Shown: positions 39,823-49,293, numbered from the stretch's first letter. The stretch: DNA of 64,000 nucleotides from Clostridia bacterium (GCA_017467865.1 JAFUKG010000032.1:181681-245680), one strand, 5' to 3'. Notes: generated by a model from the letters alone, not told the origin. A program made the numbers and translations.

Positions 39823-42800
39823 ATGATTTGTAAAAACTGTGGAAAAGAGCTTCGCGACGGTGTAAAGTTCTGTGCCTTCTGCGGTACAAAGGTTGAAGAA
39901 CCTGCAGTTGTTGAAGAGCCTGCGGTTACTGAAGAGCCTGCGGTTACTGAAGAGCCTGCGGTTACTGGAGAGCCTGCAATTGTTGAAGAGCCTGCGGTTG
40001 TTGAAGAACCTGCGGTTGTGGAAGAGCCTGCGGTTACTGAAGAGCCCGCTAAGGTTGAAGAGCCTGTTCTTCAAAGCGAAGCACCCGTGATAAATGAAAT
40101 ACCCGTTGCCCCGAAGAAGAAAAAGGGATTTTTGAAGGGACTTATAATTGCTCTTGTTGCGGTAGCAGCCGTTCTTGGCATTACCGTTGCGGCGGCCTTC
40201 CCTTACGTGAAGAATTTCGTTGAAAAGACGATTTTGCCCGCCGAAAAGTATTACGAGAGCATTGAAACCAAGAATATTGACAAGCTTCAGGACGGTGTGG
40301 TAACAGTCTTTGATTCTATTAAGGAAAGCTCAAAAGCACTTAAGAAAAGCTACGACGGGCTCCGTCAGGGCAAGCTTACCGTCGAAAATGATGAGCTTGA
40401 CGGCAAGAACGTTTCCACCGAGCTCTCCGTTACTCTCGGTGACCCCGTAATGTCATACCTTAACAGTATGGGTATGAATCTTGACGTTTTTAAGAAGATT
40501 GCCATCGGCGTTGATACGTCCTCCAAGGACGGACTTTTCTCCTCCGACGTTGCTATCAAATTATCAGACAAGGACCTTCTTTCCATAAATACTGCAGTAG
40601 ACGGCGACGGTGTGGCATACGTAAGCTATCCGGGTCTTTCCGATACTGCTATGAAGATGGACGTGGCAGAGCTTCTGGGCTTTGAAGACCTTTCAGAGCT
40701 TTATTCCTCGGCGGAGTTTGAAGAGGTTTACGGCGTTCTCTTCGACGTGCTGGACGCTCTTCCCGACGGAGAAACCGCATCTGAAATCATTTCAAAATAT
40801 GCCGACGTAGCCCTTGCAGAAGCAGACGACGTGAAGAAGTCGAAGGAAACTCTCTCGGCAGGCGAGATAGAAGTAAAGACTACCGCAATAGAAGTGACCC
40901 TTGATGAAAAGGCACTTAAGAACATTGCTCTTGCCCTTATCGAAGAATTTGAAGACGATGAAGAGCTGATGTCCATTGTTGACGAAATTATATCCGCAAC
41001 CGGTTATGCAGAGAAGGGCGAAATCAAAGCCTACCTTGAAGAAGCTGAATTCTTTGACTATGCCGACGAAATGCTTGAAGAGGTTCTTGACGGCTTCGGC
41101 GAAATCGTTTTGACGGTTTTTGTTGATGCAAAGGGCAACACTCTCGGACGTAAGATAGAATATCAGGACTTTACTCTCAACCTTGTAAGCCTTGAAAAAG
41201 GCAAGAATACCGCCTTTGAATTAAGCCTTGACTCAGCAGATATGAGCTTCTCAGTTGCAGGCGAGGGTACTCTTAAGAAGAATATCTTCAACGGACAAGC
41301 AAACGTAAAGGCTATGGGACAGTCCATTGTAACAATAGATATTGCAAACTTCGACACAGAAAACCCCTGTAACGGCACCTTTACCATCAAGCCCTCCAAA
41401 ACGGTTTCCACTCTAATTTCAAGCTTTGAAACCGAAGATATTGAGAACACTTTAGGTATAAGCCTTGATGATATGGGAATCGACCTTTCGGACCTCTCGC
41501 TTGTACTTGATATGAAGGGCGACGATAAAAACGCTTCCTTCTCACTTGACCTGATGACGGGGAAAACCTCTGTTATAAAGCTTGGTGTATCCTCTCTCAT
41601 TGAAGATGCAAAAGCAATCGAAATTCCCGAAAAGGCAATGGAAATCACAAACGAAGAGGACATCACGGCATGGGCATCAACTCTTGATATTGAAGGCTTT
41701 ACAAAAACACTTCCCGAGGAAGTGCAGAGCATTTTCACTCTTCTTACCGAGTCGGGATTATTTGGCGGAAGTACAGACGTGGATGTGCCCGCTGAGGATA
41801 ACCACGAGGATGAATGGGACTACGAGGACTACGTGTCGGACTCAGGACTTTCAGAGACTCTTGACGTTGCAACCTCGGCTGACTTCCCTCCCTTTGAATA
41901 CTATGACGGAGAATATATCACGGGTATTGATATAGACATTGGTATGCTCATTGCCGAATACCTTGGCATGGACCATGCAGTATACAATATGGAGTTCAGC
42001 GAAATAGTTCCCTCTGTTGCCGAGGGTGCTTATGACGTGGGAATTGCGGCTATTACCGCCACAGAAGAAAGACTTATTGACGTTAATTTCTCTGTTCCCT
42101 ACATTGCAAACACTCAGGTGATAATTATGAGAGAGGACTCCCCTCTTAAGTACCGCACCGACCTTTATGAAGACGGCGCAAGCCATATTGTAGGAGTAAA
42201 GTCAGGCACCACCGCGGATATCTACGCTACAAGCGACTTCGGAAGCGAAAGAGTTGTTTACTACACCGAGTACGAGGATACACTTCAGGGACTTTATGAC
42301 GGTCAGGTAGATTATATCATCGTAGACTATCCCGTAGCGAAAACGTTCCTTGAGAACAACACGGGAATAAAGCGTCTTGAAGAGGATTTCTCCTTTGAAG
42401 AGTACTGCGTTGCAGTATCAAAGGACAATGACGAGCTTCTCTTCGCCATAAACGAAGCCATTGAATCACTCCGTCAGAGCGGTACTATCGAATACGTATA
42501 CAACGCTTATATCTTCGGATATGTAGAAGAGGGAGAAGAAATTCCCGAGGGCTATGAGGTAATGGAAGAGCCCATGGAATACGATTACAGTGAAGAGTTT
42601 ATGCAGGGCGTTTTGGAAGGTATGCTTTCCTATAACGACAGCTCTTACGATAGCGGAAGCTACAACAGTGCCACAATGTTCGACAGCAGCATTGACCTCG
42701 ACGGCGTGTATGACAATTTCGGATATGACACAAGCGCAGGCTACGCTGCCTCCGAGGAAAAGGTAATGGACGATTACTATTACAACGATTATTACTACGG

Positions 42801-42843
42801 CAGACAATCAACCGAGGACTATTTCGAGGACTACGGATATTAA
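39823..42843 (+). CDS. Zinc ribbon - repeat linker - TM - periplasmic-binding-protein fusion
   Basis: 1006 residues with an unusual order. Residues 3-20 form a zinc ribbon (CKNC..CAFC); 24-83 are ten six-residue repeats like VEEPAV; about 106-130 is one membrane helix; 130-660 is an extracellular region with beta-rich and acidic segments that I do not recognise; 681-905 is a family-3 solute-binding domain (LDVATSADFPPFEYYDGEYITGIDIDIG..MEFSEIVPSVAEGAYDVGIAA..EERLIDVNFSVPY), typical of amino-acid binding proteins; the last 90 residues are rich in Tyr, Asp and Ser. So a binding domain outside is joined to a zinc ribbon inside. It may be a sensor or a scaffold; no permease is adjacent except the ABC exporter that follows. 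Confidence 0.85.
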   Translation: MICKNCGKELRDGVKFCAFCGTKVEEPAVVEEPAVTEEPAVTEEPAVTGEPAIVEEPAVVEEPAVVEEPAVTEEPAKVEEPVLQSEAPVINEIPVAPKKKKGFLKGLIIALVAVAAVLGITVAAAFPYVKNFVEKTILPAEKYYESIETKNIDKLQDGVVTVFDSIKESSKALKKSYDGLRQGKLTVENDELDGKNVSTELSVTLGDPVMSYLNSMGMNLDVFKKIAIGVDTSSKDGLFSSDVAIKLSDKDLLSINTAVDGDGVAYVSYPGLSDTAMKMDVAELLGFEDLSELYSSAEFEEVYGVLFDVLDALPDGETASEIISKYADVALAEADDVKKSKETLSAGEIEVKTTAIEVTLDEKALKNIALALIEEFEDDEELMSIVDEIISATGYAEKGEIKAYLEEAEFFDYADEMLEEVLDGFGEIVLTVFVDAKGNTLGRKIEYQDFTLNLVSLEKGKNTAFELSLDSADMSFSVAGEGTLKKNIFNGQANVKAMGQSIVTIDIANFDTENPCNGTFTIKPSKTVSTLISSFETEDIENTLGISLDDMGIDLSDLSLVLDMKGDDKNASFSLDLMTGKTSVIKLGVSSLIEDAKAIEIPEKAMEITNEEDITAWASTLDIEGFTKTLPEEVQSIFTLLTESGLFGGSTDVDVPAEDNHEDEWDYEDYVSDSGLSETLDVATSADFPPFEYYDGEYITGIDIDIGMLIAEYLGMDHAVYNMEFSEIVPSVAEGAYDVGIAAITATEERLIDVNFSVPYIANTQVIIMREDSPLKYRTDLYEDGASHIVGVKSGTTADIYATSDFGSERVVYYTEYEDTLQGLYDGQVDYIIVDYPVAKTFLENNTGIKRLEEDFSFEEYCVAVSKDNDELLFAINEAIESLRQSGTIEYVYNAYIFGYVEEGEEIPEGYEVMEEPMEYDYSEEFMQGVLEGMLSYNDSSYDSGSYNSATMFDSSIDLDGVYDNFGYDTSAGYAASEEKVMDDYYYNDYYYGRQSTEDYFEDYGY
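39892..40071 (+). repeat. In-frame 18-bp tandem repeat, about 10 copies
   Basis: Encodes ten copies of (V/T)(E/G)EPA(V/I/K) and a variant end. Copies differ at silent sites, and a change in copy number would stay in frame. Confidence 0.9.
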
Positions 42844-42851
42844 TAAAAGGA

Positions 42852-42874
42852 GGGCACCGACAAATATCGGTGCC
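42852..42874 (+). other. Hairpin between ribosome binding site and ABC ATPase start
   Basis: GGGCACCGA / TCGGTGCCC stem (loop CAAAT). The site AAAAGGAGG directly precedes it and the ATG at 42888 follows it, so the stem could hold the site away from, or bring it near to, the start codon. It might instead be the terminator of the upstream gene, but no T run follows. Confidence 0.45.
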
Positions 42875-42887
42875 CCTTATTGAAATT

Positions 42888-43553
42888 ATGAAAACAGAAA
42901 TTATCAACGTTACAAAAAGCTATGGCAAAAAAAGAGTACTCACAGGTGTGAATATCACCGCCGAAAGCGGTAGCTGTGTAGGCATAATAGGAAAAAACGG
43001 AAGCGGAAAATCCACTCTTTTTTCTGTCCTTTCGGGGATAGCGAGAAAAGAAGAGGGGGACTTCCTATACGGCGGGGAAAGTCTCTTTTCTTCTAAAAAA
43101 AAGAGACGGGAGCTTCTGGGCTTTGTTCCTCAGACACCCCCTTTGATGGAAGAGCTTTCGGCAAAGGATAATTTGAGTCTGTGGTACACGAAAGACGCCC
43201 TTGAGCTCTCCCTCGACGAAGGCGTTTTGAGGATGCTTGGCGTGGGAGATTTTCTCAAAACCGAGGTGCGTAAAATGTCGGGCGGTATGAAGAAAAGGCT
43301 TTCTATCTGCTGTGCCGTAGCCCACGACCCAAGGCTTCTCATTCTCGATGAGCCCTCTGCATCCCTCGATATTGAGGGCAAGGAGAAAATCGCCGAATAC
43401 CTGACTCTTTTCAAGGAAAAAGGAGGAACCGTGCTTTTGGCAACTCACGATAGCCTTGAATTTGAAATATGCGACAAGACCTATCTTTTAAAAGATGGAA
43501 AAGCCGAGGAGTTTTCCTATGACAGAAGCAGTTTTAAGGAGATGTTCAGATGA
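42888..43553 (+). CDS. ABC transporter ATP-binding protein
   Basis: 221 residues from ATG 42888. Walker A is GKNGSGKSTLFSVLSG, the Q-loop FVPQTPPL, the signature MSGGMKKRLSICCA, Walker B RLLILDEPSASLD, and the H-loop LLATHD. It overlaps the first permease by 4 bp. It forms with the two permeases an ABC-2 type exporter of unknown cargo; a GTG at 42870 would extend the frame into the hairpin, so ATG is preferred. Confidence 0.93.
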   Translation: MKTEIINVTKSYGKKRVLTGVNITAESGSCVGIIGKNGSGKSTLFSVLSGIARKEEGDFLYGGESLFSSKKKRRELLGFVPQTPPLMEELSAKDNLSLWYTKDALELSLDEGVLRMLGVGDFLKTEVRKMSGGMKKRLSICCAVAHDPRLLILDEPSASLDIEGKEKIAEYLTLFKEKGGTVLLATHDSLEFEICDKTYLLKDGKAEEFSYDRSSFKEMFR

Positions 43554-44713
43554 GCTATCTTAAGCTTTGCCTTAAAAGAGCGTCAAAAGCCTCTGTGCCG
43601 CTTATAGTTATAACTCTTATCCTTCTGTCAGCCGCGTCCCTTCTTCTTTTCACCTACCTCTCACGAGACAAAGAGGTGAAGAGAATAGGCGTTGTGGGAA
43701 ATACCGAGGATACCTACATAGATATCGCCCTGACTCTCCTTTCGGAAAATGAATCCTTTGAGATAACACCCTTGTCACGGGATGAAGCGGAAAGCCTTCT
43801 CAAGTCGGGGGATATTCAAGGATATGCCGAAATTCCCGAGGGCTTCGTTTCCTCTGCCATGAAGGGTAAAAATATTCCTTTTACCTACATTGCGCTGAAA
43901 AAGCCATCATCCCTCTACCACGTTATTACAAAGGAGACGGTTTCGTCGGTGGCGGTTCTGCTCAACGAAAGCCAGAACGCAGTATATGGAATGAGACAGT
44001 ATCTCAAGGATAACGCCATGAAGTCACAGCTCGGTGAAAAGAGTGAGGAAATGTCCTTCAAATACGTTTCCGCCATTCTTCAAAGGAAAAATCTTTTTGA
44101 CGTAAAGACTGTGGGGATAGCTGACAGCGTATCCACCGTAGAATACTATTTCGTCAGTATAATTATAGTTTTCGCCCTTCTTCTTGGAGCCTCTGCCTCC
44201 CCTTTCATGATAAAAAGCCACGCAGGGCTCCCCGTCCTTCTGAAGTCACGGGGTATCTCACCGCTAAAGCAGGTTTTATGTGAGCTTTTTGCCTTCTTTT
44301 CGGTTATATACGCTATTGTTTTCTCTCTTCTTTTCGTTGTGTCCTTTGTCCTTGACGCATCGCTCTTCATTTACGCTTTAAAGCTTATACCCGTCATATT
44401 CACTCTCACAGCGTTACAGTTTATGATATACGAGACGTCAGACGCCCTTGTGAGCGGAACACTTTTTCAGTTCTTCGCGTCCCTCACCTTCGCATTTATT
44501 TCGGGATGCTTCTACCCTTCCTTCCTTTTCCCCCGCCTTTTAAGGGATATGGCGGGAGTCCTTCCCGTAGGCTCTGCCTTTTCACTGGGTCGCTCTCTTC
44601 TGTCGGGAGGTGCGGGCTTTTATGACGTGACGCTTCTTCTTTTATGGTGTGTCATCCTTACGGCTCTTTCGGTCATTATCAGAAAAATAAGAATTGTGAG
44701 GTGGGGAATATGA
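43550..44713 (+). CDS. ABC-2 type transporter permease 1
   Basis: 387 residues with the ABC-2/linearmycin-like layout: one N-terminal helix (LIVITLILLSAASLLLFTYL), a large extracellular region (50-215) and five C-terminal helices from FVSIIIVFALLLGASA on. The overlap ATG-TGA with the next gene and the 4-bp overlap with the ATPase gene indicate one operon. The domain between the first two helices is typical of YhgE/ABC-2 permeases. Substrate unknown. Confidence 0.85.
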   Translation: MSYLKLCLKRASKASVPLIVITLILLSAASLLLFTYLSRDKEVKRIGVVGNTEDTYIDIALTLLSENESFEITPLSRDEAESLLKSGDIQGYAEIPEGFVSSAMKGKNIPFTYIALKKPSSLYHVITKETVSSVAVLLNESQNAVYGMRQYLKDNAMKSQLGEKSEEMSFKYVSAILQRKNLFDVKTVGIADSVSTVEYYFVSIIIVFALLLGASASPFMIKSHAGLPVLLKSRGISPLKQVLCELFAFFSVIYAIVFSLLFVVSFVLDASLFIYALKLIPVIFTLTALQFMIYETSDALVSGTLFQFFASLTFAFISGCFYPSFLFPRLLRDMAGVLPVGSAFSLGRSLLSGGAGFYDVTLLLLWCVILTALSVIIRKIRIVRWGI

Positions 44714-45831
44714 AGCTCCTCTTCCTTTTCTTTAAGAGAAATTTCAAGCACCTCTCCTTTATCTTCATTCTCTTGCTTATGCCTCTTTTTACTTTCTTTA
44801 TGAAAGAGGTCATAAATGCTGATGACAGTGCGTTAAAAATAGGCTATACTGCGTCGGGTACACCCGATGGGACGCTTTGTCAGGTTTTTTCAAAGATTGA
44901 AGAGGACGATGGTGTAATTCACTTCACAAGGTACGAAAGCAAGGGCTTAGGTGAAAAAGCCCTTGAAGATGCTGCAATCGACTCCCTTTGGATATTTGAC
45001 GGGGAATTTGAAGAAGCACTTGACGAATACTACAATAAAAAACGTGACTGTGTCATAACCGTTTTAAACCGAGAGGAAAACGAAATGCAGGATATGGCTC
45101 TCGAAAAGCTCTTCTGCTTCATCTATCCTCACCTGTCATTTACTCTCTTTGAGGATTATATGAAAAGTGAGATTGAAGGCGGAGACAAGCTTTCACACAA
45201 GGAGCTTAAAGAATACTACGGCTATAAGGGTATGAGCTCGGAAATCGTTGAAATAAGAATGGTTGACAATAGCGGAAATGAAAGAAGCGAAGAACCAAGT
45301 TTTATCTTAACCGCTCTGAGAGGAATTTTATCCCTTATGGTTCTGCTCTCGGCTCTTTCCTCGGCACTCTTCTTAAAGGAAGATGGGGAAAGGGGGCTCT
45401 TTCTTCAATTCAAGCCCTTAAAGCGCGTCGCCATTTACTTTGAGGCAACTATGTCGGCTCTTATTCCGACGGGTGCTGTTTTCTTCCTGTCGGTGTTGCT
45501 GTCGGGAACCTTTACGGGATTTTTAAAAGAGCTTTTCTCCCTTCTCGTTCTCCTTCTCACCTCAGCCTCCCTTTCGGTTGCCCTTCTTACCCTCTGCCCT
45601 TCCAAAAAAGCGCTGTGCGTAACCTTACCCATAACCTTGACGGCATCGGCGGTGCTCTCCCCCATATTCCTGAACGTGAGGGCATTCCCTGTCATACAAT
45701 CCCTTTTCCCAACATATCATTATTTATATTCCTTGACCGATTACCGAGAATTCCTTTATTCCCTTATTTATTTTGCCTTGACAACGGCAGTTGCTTTTTC
45801 GGCGGAATATTTTTACTGTCGCAAAAGATAA
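44710..45831 (+). CDS. ABC-2 type transporter permease 2
   Basis: 373 residues from ATG 44710, overlapping the previous stop (ATGA); an open frame from 44644 runs inside that gene and is rejected. Like the first permease it has an N-terminal helix (FIFILLLMPLFTFFM), an extracellular domain and a C-terminal group of five to six helices (GILSLMVLLSALSSALFL..). It is a weak paralog of permease 1. The heterodimeric permease plus ATPase form a complete exporter. Confidence 0.83.
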   Translation: MKLLFLFFKRNFKHLSFIFILLLMPLFTFFMKEVINADDSALKIGYTASGTPDGTLCQVFSKIEEDDGVIHFTRYESKGLGEKALEDAAIDSLWIFDGEFEEALDEYYNKKRDCVITVLNREENEMQDMALEKLFCFIYPHLSFTLFEDYMKSEIEGGDKLSHKELKEYYGYKGMSSEIVEIRMVDNSGNERSEEPSFILTALRGILSLMVLLSALSSALFLKEDGERGLFLQFKPLKRVAIYFEATMSALIPTGAVFFLSVLLSGTFTGFLKELFSLLVLLLTSASLSVALLTLCPSKKALCVTLPITLTASAVLSPIFLNVRAFPVIQSLFPTYHYLYSLTDYREFLYSLIYFALTTAVAFSAEYFYCRKR

Positions 45832-45838
45832 AAATATG

Positions 45839-45867
45839 TTGACAAGAGAATGATAAAATGGTACAAT
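45839..45867 (+). promoter_or_regulatory. Promoter of the second zinc-ribbon gene
   Basis: TTGACA, 17-bp spacer, TACAAT. Confidence 0.85.
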
Positions 45868-45907
45868 TAAGTCACAGAAAATTAATATTTTTTAGGAGGT
45901 AATCCAT

Positions 45908-46582
45908 ATGGCATTTTGTCCTAAGTGCGGTAAGCCCTTTGAAGAAAACGCATCTAACTGTGCGTACTGTGGGGCTAAAAATCCTGCTGCTCCCGCTGCA
46001 GCTAATCCTAAGGTAAACGAAATTGTAAACAAAGCTAAGTCCCTCAACAAGAAGAACGTTGTTATTCTTGCAGGTGCTGTTGTTGCAGTAATCGTTGTTA
46101 TTGCTCTTCTCTCCAGCATTTTCGGCGGCGGATACAAGAAGGCTATTGACAACTTCTTTGACTTCTCTGTTAAGGGCGAAGTAGACAAGCTTGAAGACAT
46201 CGCTCCCGAAGATTTCTGGGAAGAGCTTGAAGAAGAATACGACGTTAAGATGAAGGACCTCAAGGACTCCATCGAAGAAGAATTTGAAGCACAGCTTGAA
46301 ATGCTTGAAGATGAGTATGGCAAGAACATAAAGGTTAAGTATAAGGTTATCGAAAAGGAAAAGATGGACGAGGATGACCTTGACGACCTTAAGGATGAGC
46401 TGAAGGAAACCTACGGCATCGCTAAGAAGAGCGTAAAGAAGGCTTTTGAAGTAGAAATTGAAGCTACTATCAAGGGCAAGGATGACGAGGACACAGACGA
46501 GCAGGAAATGGTTATCGTTAAAATCGGTAACAAGTGGTACATCCCCACTATCTTCTCAATGCTTAAATACTACGCATACTAA
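45908..46582 (+). CDS. Zinc-ribbon membrane protein, small
   Basis: 224 residues. A zinc ribbon (CPKCGKPFEENASNCAYCG) is followed by an Ala/Pro-rich linker, one membrane helix (NVVILAGAVVAVIVVIALLSSIF) and an acidic coiled, lysine-rich extracellular domain with a strand-rich end (EQEMVIVKIGNKWYIPTI). The order matches the first 140 residues of the 39.8-kb fusion protein, so the two may be related. The domain end recalls NTF2/DUF4878-like lipoproteins. Function unknown. The start has TAGGAGG. Confidence 0.85.
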   Translation: MAFCPKCGKPFEENASNCAYCGAKNPAAPAAANPKVNEIVNKAKSLNKKNVVILAGAVVAVIVVIALLSSIFGGGYKKAIDNFFDFSVKGEVDKLEDIAPEDFWEELEEEYDVKMKDLKDSIEEEFEAQLEMLEDEYGKNIKVKYKVIEKEKMDEDDLDDLKDELKETYGIAKKSVKKAFEVEIEATIKGKDDEDTDEQEMVIVKIGNKWYIPTIFSMLKYYAY

Positions 46583-46584
46583 GA

Positions 46585-46616
46585 TAAAAAAGAGCCTTTT
46601 AAAAGGCTCTTTTTTA
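46585..46616 (+). terminator. Terminator of the zinc-ribbon gene
   Basis: AAAAGAGCC / GGCTCTTTT stem and T run. Confidence 0.9.
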
Positions 46617-46706
46617 GGTAATCAGTAATAGTGAATATGTAACAAGTATTGTAAATTTCGGCGTTGCCGAAATTATCCACAATCATTCAATATTCATTTT
46701 TCATTA
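46617..46706. repeat. Intergenic hairpin array (variant linkers)
   Basis: Linkers of the AGTAATAGTGAATATG type lead to the hairpin AATTTCGGC-gtt-GCCGAAATT, and the right arm reads AATCATTCAATATTCATT. The central hairpin is the same as in the arrays at 21956, 24743 and 56530. Confidence 0.6.
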
Positions 46707-46750
46707 GAAAAAAATAATCTGTAAAACTAAGTTTTACAGATTATTTTTTG
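46707..46750 (-). terminator. Long perfect hairpin at the end of copZ
   Basis: AAAAAATAATCTGTAAAAC / GTTTTACAGATTATTTTTT, 19-bp perfect stem with a 3-nt loop. It lies directly after the copZ stop on the minus strand. Confidence 0.85.
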
Positions 46751-46942
46751 TTACTTAACTATAAATCCTAAGTCCTCGATAGCATCCTTTACTGTCTTGT
46801 CGTCGATGCTCTCTCCCGTCACCTTCGCTTCACCCTTTGCAAGGTCAATCTCACATTTAAGTCCAAGGGCTTCAAGAGCCTTTGTAACACGGGCAGAGCA
46901 ATGCTGACAGCTCATTCCTTCGATTTTAATAATTTTTTCCAT
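46751..46942 (-). CDS. copZ: Copper chaperone (heavy-metal-associated domain)
   Basis: 63 residues, a single HMA domain with GMSCQHCSARVTKALE as the CxxC metal motif. It carries Cu(I) to CopA. It lies 116 bp downstream of copA on the same strand, the typical cop arrangement. The stop is adjacent to a strong hairpin terminator. Confidence 0.93.
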   Translation of the reverse strand: MEKIIKIEGMSCQHCSARVTKALEALGLKCEIDLAKGEAKVTGESIDDKTVKDAIEDLGFIVK

Positions 46943-46971
46943 AATTCTTCTCCTTTTATTTTAATATAATA

Positions 46972-47040
46972 AAATCGTAAATTTCGGTAAAACCGAAATT
47001 GTCCTTAATTCATCATTCATCATTCATCATTCTGCATAAA
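46972..47040. repeat. Intergenic array, TGATGA/ATTCATC linker type
   Basis: Hairpin AATTTCGGT-aaa-ACCGAAATT followed by (ATTCATC)n and TTCTGCAT, the right half of the array type seen at 21956. Confidence 0.6.
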
Positions 47041-47058
47041 AAAATAATTTTCCTAAAA

Positions 47059-49293
47059 TTATTTTTTATAAAGTCTTAGTGCATTAGTTACAACAAAAAC
47101 GGATGAAAAGCTCATTGCCGCCGCCCCTATCATAGGGTTCAGCACTATTCCAAGCGGATAGAACAAAACGCCTGCCGCAAGGGGAATACCGAGGGCATTA
47201 TAGAAAAATGCCCAGAACAGATTTTGTTTTATATTTCTGACGGTAGCCTTAGCATAGGTCACACAGCGAAGTACTCCGTGAAGTCCCCCTGACATGAGAA
47301 TTATATCCGAAGCGTCAATGGCGATATCAGTACCCGTGCCGATAGCCATACCTACGTCGGCTGTGGCAAGGGCGGGAGAGTCGTTTATTCCGTCTCCTAC
47401 CATAAGAGTTCTGCCCCGCTCCCGATACTCTTTCACCACTCTCTGTTTATCCTGAGGCAATACGTCGGAGATAACCTCATCAAAGCCTGCGATACTCCCT
47501 ACCGCCTTAGCAGTATAAGAATTGTCTCCTGTGAGAAGAACGGTCTTTATGCCAAGCCTTTTAAGCTCTTCAATTGTGCTTTTCGCATCAGCCTTCACTG
47601 TGTCGCTGATAGCCACAACGCCAAGCGCCTTACCGTCAAGGGCGAAGTAGGTTGCAGTCTTGCCCTCCTCGGCATAGCCTTCGGCAATTTTTTCAAGAGA
47701 GGATATATCTATATTCTTTTCCTTCATAAAGCGTAAATTTCCGCCCAAAGCCTCTTTGCCATCTATTTTACCCTCAACGCCTTTACCTGCAACTGCCTTG
47801 AAATCGGTGATTTCAAGGGACGTGCTCTCTGAGGTATACTCGGTCATAGCAAGGGCAAGGGGATGGTCGCTCTTTTCTTCAAGAGTCTTTACAAGAGAGA
47901 GGAAAAATTCCTTTTCCGACTCCTTTACGCTCACATCAGACACCGACATTTTACCCTCAGTTACAGTTCCCGTCTTATCGAAAATTGCTATTTTCACCTC
48001 AGCGAGACTTTCTGCAAAGGAAGCGGATTTTACAAGAATTCCCTCACGGGCAAGCCTTCCTACCGATACCGTTATGGCAACGGGGGTAGCAAGTCCGAGC
48101 GCGCAGGGGCAGGAAATAACAAGAACCGACAGCGCTCTTGACAATGAAAATTCAAAGCCCTCGCCAAGCAGCATCCACACTCCAAAGGTTACAAGAGCTA
48201 TCGTCATAACGGTGGGAACAAACACACGGCTTATCTTATCGGCAAGTCTTGCGATAGGGGCTTTACTTGCTCCTGCACCTTCCACAAGCTCGATGATTTT
48301 CGACAGCGTTGTATCCTTGCCAACACCCGTAGCTTTTATTTTAATTTCACCGTCAAGGCTGAGAGATGCCGACGCTATTTCGTCTCCAACGCTCTTAAAG
48401 ACGGGTACACTCTCACCTGTTAATGCCGACGTATCAAAGGAAGCACCGCCGTCGGTGATAACGCCGTCGATGGGTACACGTGAGCCGGGGCGAACGATAA
48501 CTGTATCCCCTACTTGTATTTCGGAGGTTAAAATTTCAACTACTGTTCCGCCGCGCTCCACCAAAGCCTTTTCGGGAGAAAGGGACTCAAGCCCTCTAAG
48601 AGCATCCCCCGTTCTGTCCTTGGAGCGTGACTCGAAGAATTTTCCCAAGGTTACAAGGGTGAGTATCATAGCTGATGACTCAAAATAGAGATTGTGACGG
48701 TAGGTATCCACTATCTCCCATTGACCGTGACCTTGTCCGTAGCCTATCATATATATGGCGAAAACGCCGTAAACCGCACCTGCCAGCGACCCTATTGCCA
48801 CAAGGGTATCCATATTGGGAGCGCCGTTTTTCAATGCTTTAATGCCCGTAAAGAAAAACTTTCTGTTCACGTAGATAACAGGGAGAGTGAGAAGAAGCTG
48901 AGTGAAAGCAAATGTCAGGGCATTCTCACGTCCCTTGAAAAATGGGGGCTCGGGTAGTGATAGCATATGTCCCATAGAAACGTACATGAGAATAAAAAGG
49001 AAAATAAAGGATACTATAAGTCTTGTCTTGACAGGTGTATAATCCTCTTTTGTTTCTTCTTTTTTTGTCTCTGCTTTTTTCTCTTCTTTAAGAGTTGCAG
49101 AAAATCCTGCCTTTGAAACTGCATTTATAACCGTGTCTGCTGTGACCTTCTTTTCATCAAAGTCACAGATAAGTGTTTTTGAAAGTAAATCGACAGATGC
49201 ACTGTTCACACCCTCGATTTTCCCGACGGCTCTCTCAACGCTTGCCGAGCAAGCGGAGCAGCTCATACCCTCAACGTTAAATTTTTTTTGCAT
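47059..49293 (-). CDS. copA: Cu+-exporting P-type ATPase
   Basis: 744 residues from ATG 49293, preceded by AAAGGAAGGGA; an extension to 49356 lacks a site. One N-terminal HMA domain (GMSCSACS) is followed by eight membrane helices. The P1B-1 signature CPC (ISCPCALGLATPVAI), TGES actuator, phosphorylation DKTGTVTEG, HP (SDHPLALAM), and hinge MVGDGINDSPAL are present. It pumps monovalent copper out of the cytoplasm. No CsoR/CopY gene is adjacent, so the regulator is elsewhere. Confidence 0.96.
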   Translation of the reverse strand: MQKKFNVEGMSCSACSASVERAVGKIEGVNSASVDLLSKTLICDFDEKKVTADTVINAVSKAGFSATLKEEKKAETKKEETKEDYTPVKTRLIVSFIFLFILMYVSMGHMLSLPEPPFFKGRENALTFAFTQLLLTLPVIYVNRKFFFTGIKALKNGAPNMDTLVAIGSLAGAVYGVFAIYMIGYGQGHGQWEIVDTYRHNLYFESSAMILTLVTLGKFFESRSKDRTGDALRGLESLSPEKALVERGGTVVEILTSEIQVGDTVIVRPGSRVPIDGVITDGGASFDTSALTGESVPVFKSVGDEIASASLSLDGEIKIKATGVGKDTTLSKIIELVEGAGASKAPIARLADKISRVFVPTVMTIALVTFGVWMLLGEGFEFSLSRALSVLVISCPCALGLATPVAITVSVGRLAREGILVKSASFAESLAEVKIAIFDKTGTVTEGKMSVSDVSVKESEKEFFLSLVKTLEEKSDHPLALAMTEYTSESTSLEITDFKAVAGKGVEGKIDGKEALGGNLRFMKEKNIDISSLEKIAEGYAEEGKTATYFALDGKALGVVAISDTVKADAKSTIEELKRLGIKTVLLTGDNSYTAKAVGSIAGFDEVISDVLPQDKQRVVKEYRERGRTLMVGDGINDSPALATADVGMAIGTGTDIAIDASDIILMSGGLHGVLRCVTYAKATVRNIKQNLFWAFFYNALGIPLAAGVLFYPLGIVLNPMIGAAAMSFSSVFVVTNALRLYKK

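Noticed and set aside
39778-40074. Minus-strand ORF with NRRLF/NNCRL repeats
   Set aside because: It is the complement of the in-frame 18-bp repeat encoding VEEPAV; no start signal of its own.
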